Source: Phoronis australis (taxonomy: Eukaryota; Phoronida; Phoronidae). Taken from it: a stretch of DNA of 60,747 nt. The stretch is taken from the NCBI GenBank assembly GCA_002633005.1, contig NMRA01000523.1, positions 1-60,747 on the forward strand. The letters are read 5' to 3'. The notes beneath the pieces were generated by a model. The model was not told the DNA's origin and did not search any database. It was given only the letters and a program-made list of their open reading frames with translations. This document shows, one piece after another, positions 24,339 to 37,500 of the stretch (positions within the stretch are counted from its first letter, which is position 1; each line of letters starts with the position of its first letter). The translations under genes and the position numbers were made by a program.

Positions 24339-24383
24339 ACTGTATAGCGGTCCTGTTAGTCACTAACAGGACCGCTATACAGT
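24339..24383. repeat. perfect palindrome, 22-bp arms around one base
   Basis: Bases 24339-24360 (starting ACTGTATAGCGG) and 24362-24383 are exact reverse complements around a single C at 24361. It is not part of a recognised element. It could be a recent fold-back insertion, a protein-binding palindrome, or a cloning/assembly chimera. Confidence 0.85.
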
Positions 24384-24899
24384 TAGTGTTATTCAGTGAT
24401 TGCCTGGTTCTTAAATTCTGGCACCACTATAATGACTATATCCGATCAGTGCCCAGCAAATAAATAGCTGAAACAGAAATCAAGTGCTCTGAAACTAAGA
24501 ACTTATTCTCTCGAAGACTTGACCTCTTACTGTTCTCTTGTCACTCTGCCATTTGCATTTTTTAATCTAGCTGTGAACTCGTGGACTAAAGTATTCACTT
24601 CTTTCAGCTCATTGCCATTGCCCGGCATTATGTCATTAGTCAAAAACTATGGATAAATGGAGAATATAACCGGCAAGACCGTTTGCTGTTTTCTAAACAT
24701 GTCGAGGGAATTCGATTTGATTAGTACTAGCACACCAAGAATTTTCCTTCCATTCTTTTGGTTTTTATTCTTTTCACGAAATGGTGAAAAGCCCTCCGGT
24801 GGACCTTCACCTCTGTTTACAGAGCTGAGCATTGCCTATAGCATGCCTAGTGTGAAATAATCTCTGATAAGGCCAACTGGCTGTCTAAGGCTTGATTTG

Positions 24900-25205
24900 G
24901 CGACCTTGGGCTTGACGCACAGTTGGGCCGTAGTAGAGACGGTGGGGAACCGGAAGCACAGCTATAAGCTGGAAACTTTTTGCTGAATTATGCCTCACAG
25001 TGATTACTAAGTAAACCTTCACATCATTTTGCAAGAACTAATTTAAAGTAGTTTTTTGTAGTTTTTTGCATAGAAGCATACCTTAGGAGGACATTGTTGT
25101 ATTTAACTCAGCCAGAACAAATGCTTCCATAATTAAACTTTTTTCAGATCAATCCTTCTTTCATTTGCCCAAATCGGCAACTGACCATTTTTACAGTACT
25201 CTGTT
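24900..25205. mobile_element. half copy of foldback family F
   Basis: The sequence from GTAGTAGAGACGGT through TTTTTGCTGAATTATGCCTCACA, GCATACCTTAGGAGGAC and TTCATTTGCCCAAATCGGCAACTGACCATTTTTACA follows the left half of the 14.1- and 14.7-kb elements. The mirrored half is missing; sequence after 25205 is unrelated. Confidence 0.6.
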
Positions 25206-25521
25206 ATGTTATGTTATGGTCAGTAGTAACTCAAGATGTCGCTACCAGTATCTTAGTATATTTCACATGCTCTGTTACCTAGCACTTCCTGTTCCTGTTT
25301 ATGGTTTCATGTACTCTCAATATAATTCCTTAGTCACAATCTTATCGCTCTTCACCAACATAAAAACATAACATACTCGCCCCAATAAAATGACTTGAGA
25401 TTTAGCCAGAAGTATGGTCATGTGCTCCACCCACTCACTGAAAAAAGTGGTTTTGAATGTAATGAATGTGATATTCTGTTTGTTCTATAGTTTCAGTTGT
25501 TGAGCTGCCTTGTCATTGAAA

Positions 25522-28500
25522 ATGAGCTTCGTGCCATGCTTGACTTTTGTCAGAAAAGGCGTTGCAAGAGCACAGCCGGAAAAGGTTCGTTTCACTGTGT
25601 TTATGATCAAAGTGTGTATTTGGGAGATGTTACTTGCCACAATCTTTTTTAGACACTGACTACTAATTTACATTCCATGTTTTATTTATTTGACGCCGGT
25701 TTTTAGGAAAGTTGAATTAAAGTTTACTTTTTTCTGAAAGTAATATTTTTATGCACCCACTTATTTATATGAGGGTGCGTATTGCCGTCATCTGTGTCAG
25801 GGCGTCCGGCGTCCATGGCTGTATCTCGTAAACCTCTTGTAGGATCTTATTGAAATTTGGCTGGTGTGTTCCTATGGGGTTGACGGCATAGGATGATGAG
25901 TTTCGGACCAACCCAAATGTTACTTGGATTGCTTAATGGGGAATGTTTTTAAAGTGTTATGGCTACTTTGTAATGTTTATTAACTCTGAACGGTAAATTG
26001 AATCTTTTCAGGCAATCTTTAAATACAAACAATATCGGCAATTCTTCAAATGGCAAATGTTGTGCGGTGAGAAAGCCGCACAATACAAACACTGAGTGTC
26101 TGAGCTGCTGTTGATGGCATCTTTGCTCATGGCTAATGGCACGTGCAGTGGAATGTCACCGTATTAGGATGTAGTGTAGCTGACAAGTGAAAATAATTGT
26201 TTGCCCTGTTCAAGTTCTGTGCCATAGGTATAGTCTGACAATGTTAAGAAAAACTGGGCATTCACAACGGTGTTAAATTAAAGCATTAAAAATTTAAATG
26301 GGGCAAAGGTGGTAATGCTTTTGTTTGAAATTGGTGAGATTTGACCGTAGTTTTGTACCAGGTTTGGAATTGAAAATCAGCTTGCTATCTCAGTCATGTA
26401 GCGCAGTTACCATGGCAGAAAGCGAAAGAACACAGCTTATGATAAAATTTCACCAATTTTGAACTAAATAATTGGCAAAATTGCTCTTCTCTCATTTTTC
26501 ATAGTTTTCTTAAAATATTGTTTGTTGTCGGCTAAGGTACTGAACTTGAACACGGCAAAACATTATTTTATTGCCACATAACTTATGAAGAACAAAAATA
26601 AAATATGATTTCATATGAGTCCTAAGTCGGTGAGTTTTAACTGTACTTGGACAGGCAGACATTTTCTGAACATTCTCACTCCCCTTTTGAATTTCCGTAA
26701 CTGCGTCTTGGTAGTGTTGAGCAGGTGTTCTTTCAGTTTAAGTCGTGTGATTATTTATAAATAAAAGCATTCTTTACTTTTATTTCTAGGCTGAAGTAAC
26801 TGAAGATGATTTACAAAGGATCATCCAAGAGACCAGAGAGAACATGGGCAAGATGAGTGTAGGAGATGTAGATGACCTGTCTGAGACTGAAGAGGGCACT
26901 GCTGCTGCTGCAAAGTCTGATGGGAAGAGTAAGAAACGTTCTGCGGCCACAGCTGAGTTAGATGAGAAAGAGGATTTGAAAGGTCTGGAGGAATATGGTC
27001 TGGAGAACTATGATGATGAGGATGTCGATGATGGTGAGAGTTTAAATACAAAATACTTTTTTCAAAATTGCCGAAAGATGAATTTTGCCATTCTCAAGTG
27101 AGTCATTGCTCGTCTCTTACAAACGTAAGAATGGGTTTATGTTTTGAAAAGGTTTTTGTCTGAGTAAGCATCGGTACAAGGTACGATATGAAATTGTCTG
27201 GATATAACTTTGACGACTTTTTCATGATGTCAGGATTCGTTAAGATACAAGTTTGTTTACACGTAACTCGTGTTTAGTGGTTTTGCTGGCCTCACTGCAG
27301 AGCTGTGTACTAAATTGACAGCTTTGGATTGCCAAGCTTGAGATGTTACATCTCCGTATGATTATTTATGTGGGTGATAGTTAGATATTAGGTTTACCAG
27401 ATTTTAAAACTTAATTGCACATTACACTTCAGCCGTCTGCTCAAAATAATGAAGTATCACGTACTAAAAAGGACTGGTATTCTTGTCATTTACCTACACG
27501 TATCTACCTGAGTGTATTCTGCAATGCCTCTATATTGTGTAACAGTTATGTCATGAGCTATGGTTGCTATCTCATAACTTGTATGCTATGACTTGCAGAC
27601 ACACTTTCAAATTAAATATCCAAGCATGTTAATTTAACCTGTTCGCATTTTTTAATGATCCAAATCATGTTTCGGTAGTCCTATGGTTATTTTCCGCTTA
27701 TTTCACTCGTTCAGAATTATTTTAAGAAATTGTGTTTTGTCGATAACTTATTTTGCGTGAGGCTATCGGATGGAATTTCTTGTCGAGCCTAGTTTCTGCA
27801 CGGTCAATTTTTACTGCATAAAGTCTTAATACAAAGTACACCTTTAATGTTGGTAATACACACTCCTTTCACGGTGTCCATGGAAACGTTTTCTCCACTC
27901 TATCCATTGGCTTTCATGCTGTTGCAGAAACGAGGTGAAATGAAATCTCTGTTAGTTTCACAAACATGTCAACTGTGAACTCTATATATTCAGTTTATAT
28001 TGCACATCTTGACTATTGGGAAAATACAATTAAAATAATTTATTTTGTACGAATTAGGTGGAGAATTATGGTATTTCAGTGTTTATTACTGAAATATCTG
28101 AAGTTGGGCCTTTTTGTTGATGAATTTTTGTGTGTTCTCTAAAGTCCCCTTTATTGTAGCACATGTTTTTTTACAGGTGACGGCTGGGGCGGCGTTCCTG
28201 GTGTATCCTACTTTGCTTCCAATGATGACGATCCATATATTACACTGAAAAATGAGGTATTATGTACCTGTCGTCTCGTACAGTTTAATTTCTCTATTCT
28301 GAAGATTTGAGTGTGCAAGATGTATATAATTTGAATTTATTCAATCAACCTTGTCAAAGTACACCTTTTGTCATTGTGTGTAACTCTGAATTTATTTGTG
28401 TGACCTTGTCTAAGTGCACTTTTCATTAGTGTGTGTAACCTTATTTTATTTGAGTGTCATGAAATTTCTGATAATGACTTCTGTCTCAAATTAAATGATG

Positions 28501-31500
28501 CAAGTAATGACAAAACGACCATTCAGAGATTGTTTTAAAAATAAATACTCAGTTGCACTTAATATTCTTTGTAATGGCAAATGGTTTAAATTTGAATCAT
28601 AAGTCGAGAAAGGTAATTTTTCAGTTTTGACTCCGGGGGTTCTTCACGAAGCCAAGCGCATCATTGAAGCAATGACGCTGGGGAAAGAAAAGAGAACCCA
28701 GGCACATTTCATCTGGTATCAGTTGGTGCTGGGAAAAAGAGATGAAGGATTCCAATCCATTTTGGCTATTATCAGGTGGCTTTCCTTATGAAAATTAAGG
28801 AAACTAAAATATACAGTGCTACCTAATCAAAAAATACAAGGACTGGAACCAATACGCTGTTTTTGACCTAATCCCCTTCACTCTGTGCTTCTCTACTGCA
28901 GGCTGATGACAGTGACAGCGAGGACAACGCAATCAAGGACAGTGATAACTTACTCGTGGTCGGTAAAGCAGACCAAGAGCACAGCATCATAGAAATACAC
29001 AGTGAGTTATGTCTGACGTGAGAGCCATCTGTGGGAGAGTTGTATCTGCCACTAGAGCCAACCTCTCGGAGGAGTTATTTGTGTAGTGTGAGCCAGCCTC
29101 TGGGAGAGTAACAGCTGTAATGATAGAAACCTCCCCCTGTCCAGCCTCTAATTCATCTTCATAGTCAGCTATCCCCCTGTTTCTAGAAGAACTGACAGTT
29201 CATTGCAGATTCCTTCTTTATGATTCTAATGACAAACTATTGTCTTTTTATGAATTTATGTAAGTTCCATTTGCCGCTGTTATATTCACAAATCAAATAA
29301 AGCAAACGCAGTCAACTATCAAGTCGTACTGTGTTAGAGATATTCTTACAAGCCACATGACGATGTCACCATGGGTAATAACTCCCCACCCCCTGTTATA
29401 AATCGTTATCTTTTCCAAACCCCATCCCTCCTCTCGAGTGATGACGTAGTATGTGAACGGTCCCCAATCTCTTTTGACTTGTGTCTATGGTTATGTGCGA
29501 TTATTGTGGCTAAGTCCAGTAGTGTTATTCAAAGCAAAATATGAATTGATATTTTGGTAACAAATTTGAATTATTCACATGCTCTGTTTTTGTAAGTTCT
29601 GCCCTGCTTTATTTCAGTTTACAATGAGCAAGAGGGCAGCTTATTTGTACATCATGACTTTGTGTTACCTTCATTCCCATTGGCTGTTGAATGGTTAGAC
29701 TTCACATGTGGTCCGGGAAAATCAGGTACTACAACCAACCTCTGGTTACTGTATGACTTGTCAATATTATTTAAAACTTTGTCATTTGACTTTAGGTAGA
29801 TTTAAATGAAGGAATTTAAAATCATAAATAAGCTACTGAAGAAGACTATATGTTTATTTTAAGTATACTTCATGCAGTCGCCATCATCTTGGTCAGCCCT
29901 ATCTAAAGTTGGTTGTTTCAGTTCAGTTGCAAGTAATCTCTCCTTTCCAACTGGCTGTTGAAACTGATGCTATTGTCGTGGCAGCGAATTTTAGTCTGCT
30001 TTAGCTTAATTAGCATAATTAATTTGCAATAAGTTGGTAGGAAGTTAAGTTAAGGGTCAGTTCATCGCTGTTTAGCTGTCATTGTTAAATTCTGAATTGC
30101 TTTGTGCGTTAAAAGCATTTAATTGCCGTACATACCACTGTTGGGTGAGTTGGCAACTTAAGTCACGGGCACTGCGTCCACGTGACATTTTTCCAATACT
30201 GTGAGGGTGGCTGACCCCAATAAACTCTGAAACTGATGGTTTCAATGCTCGCATGCAGTCCTATCATGGTATGGAATAACGTGACACCACTTTTGTGAAC
30301 TAACTGTGGCTTAATTCATTTTTTGGCAGCTGAACACTGAAGAAATGCAGTTTGAAATCAACTACTGCTTATTCTTCATATAAGGTGTATGCTGCCTTGA
30401 TCCAACTGCCCTAACATTGCTTTCTTTCCAGGTAACTGTGTAGCCATAGGCACTATGGAATCGACCATCGACATCTGGAATTTGGATGTACTACATTCAC
30501 TGGAACCTGTAGCAAGACTGGGTAATAAACCGAGGAAATCAAAATCTAAAAAGGTGAGACAAGTCACGTGTAGCTTGTTGATGCTGCTGTTGGGTGGAAT
30601 TGATGTTCTGCGCGTTGCATTCTGAAGTGAAACTAAGTTGATAGCTTCGTCCAGTGTTTACAATGCCAAAAATGTGGTCTTCACGGTACTCTCCTTCAAA
30701 AATATTTTGCAGTCCCATTTTCATGCACTAACATATATAAACATGTATGTGTGGGTGCATTACCTTTTTATAGACAGTTCAGTTTCTAAAATTTGTCTTC
30801 ACTGCAACAAATCTTTTAAAATTCCACATTTAGTGTGCTCCTACAATAATAGTCGTCAAGTAGCAAGTGAACATTACGTGAAGAAGAAGGAATGTGAGGG
30901 CTCCTACACATTGGACAATTCACTTGGAAATTGTGCTCACTCAATATGAAGAATGAATACTAGGATGGCCGTATGAGCAGCTGCCATGCTTAGAGAGAAC
31001 AACAGCTTTATCGGTGAGAACTTGCAAGCACTTCGAGAGGTTGCCAGTCTCAGGGAGATTTCAGCTTTATGATAATTTTGCGGATGAAAAATAGCATTAT
31101 TAGTCAAAACTCTTATGGTCTATATTCTTGTGCTGTAAACATCTTGCTGCTTTTTTAGAGATCGGCAGGTACTGGTGGCCATAGCGATGCTGTTTTAGAT
31201 CTTTCTTGGAACTCATTATCCAGGTAAGAGTCTTTTGAGACTGAACTGCTTGTAATCACCTACGTTAAAGGTATGGCATTACAGAACGGTAATTATTTAG
31301 TCCCATGGGGCTCTAGGTGAGACCATGCCTGTGTCAAGAATGAGGCATGTCTGCTTATATGTGAAACACTTGTCACAGGAAAAACTCAGAAAGCAAAGTT
31401 TGAAAAGGTGAAACGTGACTTATCCTCTACGAAATACGTTATGTTGGATGTTTAGTCAAGTTACCGTGAACTATTAAAAGGGTGTTGTTGGTGAGAAAAG

Positions 31501-34500
31501 TAATTTTCTGTGTTCAGTTTCAGTGTCGAATCGATCTTGGAATCCCTGTAGTGGCATCCTAATGCTCTGTTGTGCCTTGATTTTAGAGAACATCTGGCAC
31601 ATGTGCATATACATGTATGTGAAACACCTGAGCAAAAATCTGAGAGCAAAATTTTAAAATGTTATGTTAGTGAAACCTGATTTATCTATGACAAAATATT
31701 ATGTTTGGTGTTTATTCAAGTGAACGTGAACTATTTAAGCGACGATATCGGCAAGAAAAGTAAGATTCTGTGTTCAGCTACAGCGTGGAATCGAACCTGA
31801 AACCCCCTCATTGGCAGCCTCAAGCTCTGTTGTACCTTCACCTTAAGGAATGTCTGACAGACAAAAGCAAGAATTAGCGATTTGTGATAAAATCACAAAA
31901 AGACGACATAATAAATTAATTGAGATTTTGTTGTTTAATAACCATGGTCGAAGCTAATAACTTCAAGAAGTCCATCCTATCCAACAATAATCGCAAAAAT
32001 GTGTTTTTTCGGACATGAAAGTGATAATGTCGTTTTAAATTTACTGTGATCTTAAATACTGGGCAGAAGGGTACAAAAACACAAATCAACCAGAGTTTAA
32101 AACATGCACGTATACAAGAGATGTTTAGGCTTGTTCGCGTATATGTAGTAAAACCTTTTTTCTTGAAAAAAACGCATTATTTAGGACGATATCAGATGAT
32201 CCTGAATACCTGTATTTATGTTAGTCATATGATATCTTGAACACTGGAAACAAATTTTCCTACAGGATGTTGTGAATTGTAGAATTTGGGGGATTTCATC
32301 TGCGACACTGCCGTCATTTTTCTAATGCATTATGGGAAGGTTGTCATCTCGTCAACATCCAGTGACATCACAGAAAGCTTGGTCTATGTCACGCAACCTG
32401 GGTTTATGTACATTTTCCAAGTTTTCAGTTACATCAGAGCATGTTGACAAGCGGACAAATGTCCCACAATGCATTTGAAAAACAACCATCGGTGTCGCTA
32501 GTGAGTAAGTTTTTTTTGTCATAGATGAAGTCCCCCAAATTGCTTTGATGTAATTCAGTGTCTTGATGAATAAAACATAAATAAGTGTACAATAAACTAC
32601 AACTATGAAGTTGATGTCGACTATCGTCTGTCCTTCACTCTTCAGGACGGAGAGCATGGAACTTCACCCTAATCTCATTTCTTTGGATGAGTTAATTAAG
32701 CTGAAACAGTAATTTCTTTCAATCTTGGATGGTTCTACACTTTGGCTTTTGTGTGAAGCATTCCATTTCACATAACTCGTATGGTGAACTCTTGCACTCA
32801 GCTGTCATTGCGGGAATTGGGCTTGTACGTGGCCTGAATTGGGGGAATTCTCTTTGTTCTCTGTCCTCTTGACGGGGATTTCCGTGTCATTTTGTTGGAT
32901 GGTCCTCAGTTGCCATTTTTCGATGACGGTTTTTACTAACTTTTACAATTTGGTCTTTTCAGAACTGAGTTGGCGAGTGGTTCAGCTGATTTTACAATTG
33001 GTTTATGGGATTTAGCACAATGTACATTGAAGACCAGCATACGTCATCATCAAGAAAAAGTACAAGCTCTTCAGTGGCACCCCTTTGAAGAACAGTCTCT
33101 CCTTTCGGGCTCCTTTGATAAGTGAGTGACCGTTTTTGTTCTNNNNNNNNNNNNNNNNNNNNNNNNNNNNNNNNNNNNNNNNNNNNNNNNNNNNNNNNNN
33201 NNNNNNNNNNNNNNNNNNNNNNNNNNNNNNNNNNNNNNNNNNNNNNNNNNNNNNNNNNNNNNNNNNNNNNNNNNNNNNNNNNNNNNNNNNNNNNNNNNNN
33301 NNNNNNNNNNNNNNNNNNNNNNNNNNNNNNNNNNNNNNNNNNNNNNNNNNNNNNNNNNNNNNNNNNNNNNNNNNNNNNNNNNNNNNNNNNNNNNNNNNNN
33401 NNNNNNNNTGATTGAACAACATTTAATTTCTAACACTTTTTATGAGTTATCAGTAAATGAACAAAAATACAGGAGTGTAATTCATGACATTTATTTCCAA
33501 ATTTAGTGATATCTCATTCGATGAAACGTTTTCGGTGTTCTAAATTGGTGAACATAGTGGAAAATTTCTTTTATAGGGAATGCAGCTGTGACCCTACATA
33601 ATTCCACATCTTCATTTAATTGTGTAATTTCTTCTTGGGCTCTTTGGTCAGAGTTTGTTAAAAATACTAAGGGCCTATAAAAATGTTGTTTTCTTTGCTT
33701 ATACTCTTCAAAGGAAGGTTAAATTCAATTGATATGTTTTCCTGCTACACAACATAGGCCCGTGATGCCAGGTACATTTTGCTAGTTCACACTGTGATGT
33801 CCTATTTGCTACATGAGGGGAACGAGTCAAATTTAATCCTAAATATGAAGATAATTTTAGACTTGTTAGGAAACATATCTAATTTCAGATTTTAATATAT
33901 TATGGTTTTGTTTGTAGAAAAATGAGTATTTATTATTTATGTTTTCAAGATTTGTAGTGTGGTGTCATTATGTGATGATTTGGTTGTCATTACTTAGTCC
34001 CTGAACCAACGATAGTTCAGCTTTTTGTAATGATTCCGTCTGCGTTTCACCTGTCTTTAGTCTTTGCTAGTTGCCACATGTTGAATTTTCAGCCAACCAA
34101 CTCGCAGATTTCTAGGTCATTGGCCCAGGTTGAATCATGTGAGAATGCTTCCTAAGTTTACCCTTCTATGTGCTTTGTACCACAGTCATACATCTCTCCT
34201 CTACTCCTTTTCACAGACTAGCACAGACCAAGGCATGGTGTACTATTACGACGCCCGCGTTGACAACAAACCTGTGTTCACATTACAAGCTCATACCGCA
34301 GCAGTCACTGGTTGGTTGAATTTTGACTTCATTTCCTCAAATTCTTCTTTCATGTTTGTAATACCATTTACAAGGCTACTATATAAAGCATGTTCTGGTG
34401 TAAAAAAATATTGTTACACATAGGCGTATGTATAGGGCTGAAAGTGCCCGACTTTCCCTTTTAGTGAGACCAAGAAAAACTATGTTAGTATGGTATGTGT

Positions 34501-37500
34501 CGTTTTTTGTAAACTGTAATTGGGGCCCCCCTCATGACATGTTAGGTCTGTAATGTCAGACAAATACTGGTGATGCCAAGAGTGTTTGGAAAAATCATTT
34601 TTCATAATTTATGTGGGAAAGGTATCGGCTCATTTCTGTTTGTCTTAAAATAAAGCTACAGAGCTACAATCTTGTTTTTATACCTCGTTGAGCTCTGAAT
34701 GAATTGCTTCCATAAGTGTACATAAGCAGGCTGATATCCCCAGTCGAACAATTTATCCATCACAGAAGTTAACTCCCGGTTCTATAAAGGATTGTTATTT
34801 AGATTAAATTATAATTCCTTTTGCTTTGTGGAGAGGAGTGTGTCCGGTGGTATTATTTTAAACTATAAACTAAATGCTTGGTTGTCTAGGATTGGTATTC
34901 AGCAGTCAGATCCCGGGGCTTTTGCTGACCACATCCGCAGATAAGACGGCCAAAGTGTGGGACATAATAGAAGAAAAACCAGAAATGGTGTTGGACAAGA
35001 GTTTTGCTCACATGGTATGTACTGTGATGAACTGCAGACTATTGATGTAGCGAGAAAATAAAAAGGCATAAAATCCTTTTCATTTGGGTGTCTTTGTTGA
35101 ATAGTTGCTCTAGATGACAATAGATGTCAAGTGGTGTGAAAATAACTCTGCTACTGTCCGTGTAGCTTGATTTACTGCTGGAAGTTGTTTCACGAAAAGT
35201 GACTTCTAGCTGAAAATTTTGTCTTTCGCTCCACACAGTAAACATTTCAATGAAACTCCTTACTGACGCATATGGCAGAGCTGTGGGTGACATCAGTCGA
35301 TTTTCTCACAGATATTACTGTAGTGGCACCTCCTGTTGGCCATTTTAGTTTTTGACAGATTACTGCTTGCCCGTTGCTTATTGTCAAACCAGATTGTCAG
35401 CTTTTGTTGAAATATGACACATGGTAGTGTGGCTGACCTGCACCAGCATCTGTTGATTATTGGACGGACTATCCTGCTGGCCATTTTTAGTTCTTGTCAT
35501 GATATTGCTTATCAGTTGATTGAGTTGACAGATTACTTGCTGGACCTCGACAGAGAGGTGTGTGCAAGAGACCAAGTTGATTTTGAGCTTGGTCGAATTA
35601 TTCTTAGTAGACTATAATACATACTAAATAAATGAACTCCCCTAGAGGCATACATTTTTCTGGGCGGCTATGGGCTCATTTCAGTACTTTGTGTTGCTCT
35701 TGTCATAAACTGTTGTCTTTGACATTGTCAGGGTGACCTAATGTGCTGTGCCTGCTGTCCGGACTCACCGTTCACCTTCGCTATTGGTGGGGAGAAGGAA
35801 ATGAAAGTTTGGACTTTAAACAACAATGCGTCAGGTATTCTTTACACTACAAGACAAAAGCAAGCAGACAAAATACCGTTTTCCATCATGAAGGCCAATT
35901 CTGTCAGCAGCAAACATTTTTTATTATAACCTTCTAACTAGTTGCTAGTAAACTTCTAATTACAGAATTGCTAAGCCACCTTCCTGACTTTCCTGTTCAT
36001 TCCCAGAGTCATTTGCGGTCATGAGGGAAGAGTGCTTTGACGGTGAATTCAGCTTCCACCCAGCCGTCATGATGGGAGAATTCTAGGTCATTTTGTTTGA
36101 ATGTCATTTTGTCTGAATACTTTTGGCTGCAACTGTACTTGATACGAACATATGTGCTTTAGACATTAGAACCTCGCACAAATTCAAGGTCACGGGGAAA
36201 ATGTGAGAAATCGCCATGCATATATGCATGCAGAGCACCACATTTAAGCTTCCTTCACGATATTTTTGCCGTCACAGAACTCAGTCCTGGTTATCAGTGC
36301 CTTGCAATGATCGTGAAGTTTATCTCGTGCAAATTAAACAATACGAAAGTTACTTTACTCTTTGAATAAGACGGTCCTGGATTTCACAGCAACTCGAATC
36401 ACGCGGCATTTACCCACAATGCTGCAGCATTCTTCAAGCAATTCTCTTGCCTCATTTTCACTCCATTTGATTTTCTCTTGTCATTTATTGTCTGGTACCT
36501 TGTTTTTTCAAACTTTTCTCAACTGAACTGCATTGATTGTATTCAACCTCCCAATGTCAACAAAGTTTTACAGCTGTGCTGTGGGCCGCAACTCCGACAG
36601 CAGAAGGCTTGATAACCTTGAGAAGTATCCATGAAAGTGATATTTTCCTAGAATCAGCCCGACAGTTTTTAAGCAAGCCCAGTGTAAAAGCACATTTTCC
36701 AACCTCTGTGACCTAGGTGATTTCTATCCGGGATTGTCCTGTTGGCTACATCCTCAACTGACTGCAGCCCAGAGCTGAGTTACATAAAGCTTCAAAAATT
36801 ATCCGCTGGATATGTTTGATTGTTGCATGACATCAGTCAGGTGCATTGTTTAATAATAACAATGTGACGTGTGATAATGCGATGTCATTGTTGCTGTACG
36901 GCCTATAACTTTTATACAACTGGGCCCAGATGTCTAAAATGAATCGTGACACAAATAATGGTGGCTGGGGTTAATGTGGCTGGAGACTGCCTCTTCCGCT
37001 GTGACGCATGTATAATTAATTAGAACCCTTGGAGATTTGATCAATTTCAAAACTTGCCTAAGATAACCAGAAATGTGACTGTATTTAACCAAAAATGACA
37101 CTCAAAATGGTTGCCTTACACTTGGTGATAATTTCCATCTATTTTCGGCTTGTTTTTTACTGACACAGTGTAGATGTTTTAATTACAGTATTTGGCCATG
37201 TTTCCAAGGTTTATAACCAGCCTTTGAAAACTACAAAAGCGGCAAGTTTGGCAATTATTTTTGTGCAAAATATGTGGAGAATTACCGTAAGGACAATAAG
37301 CATAGTGTACTGATGCTTGCTCCCAGTTTTTGGAAAATTAAGTCAGTAGAGCTGTATTTTTAATCGCTCATTTTTTCAAAAAAGAAAATATCCACCTGAG
37401 ATTAGGAAAATGATGCAGGATTTGTTTTTCTGTCTTTCCTCGCTTGGATAATCATGGTATTTCAAACCTTTGTGCAGCTTTTCAAAGAAACACCAAGCTT

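Noticed and set aside
26821-27051. His/Pro-rich minus-strand frame
   Set aside because: It is the antisense shadow of acidic PWP1 exon 2.
31787-31860. Possible tRNA gene on the minus strand
   Set aside because: Only A-box- and B-box-like words are present; acceptor and anticodon stems do not form, and the unit is repeated, so it is a SINE.
33012-33506. Several open frames of 90-136 codons
   Set aside because: They run through the assembly gap; their length is made of Ns.
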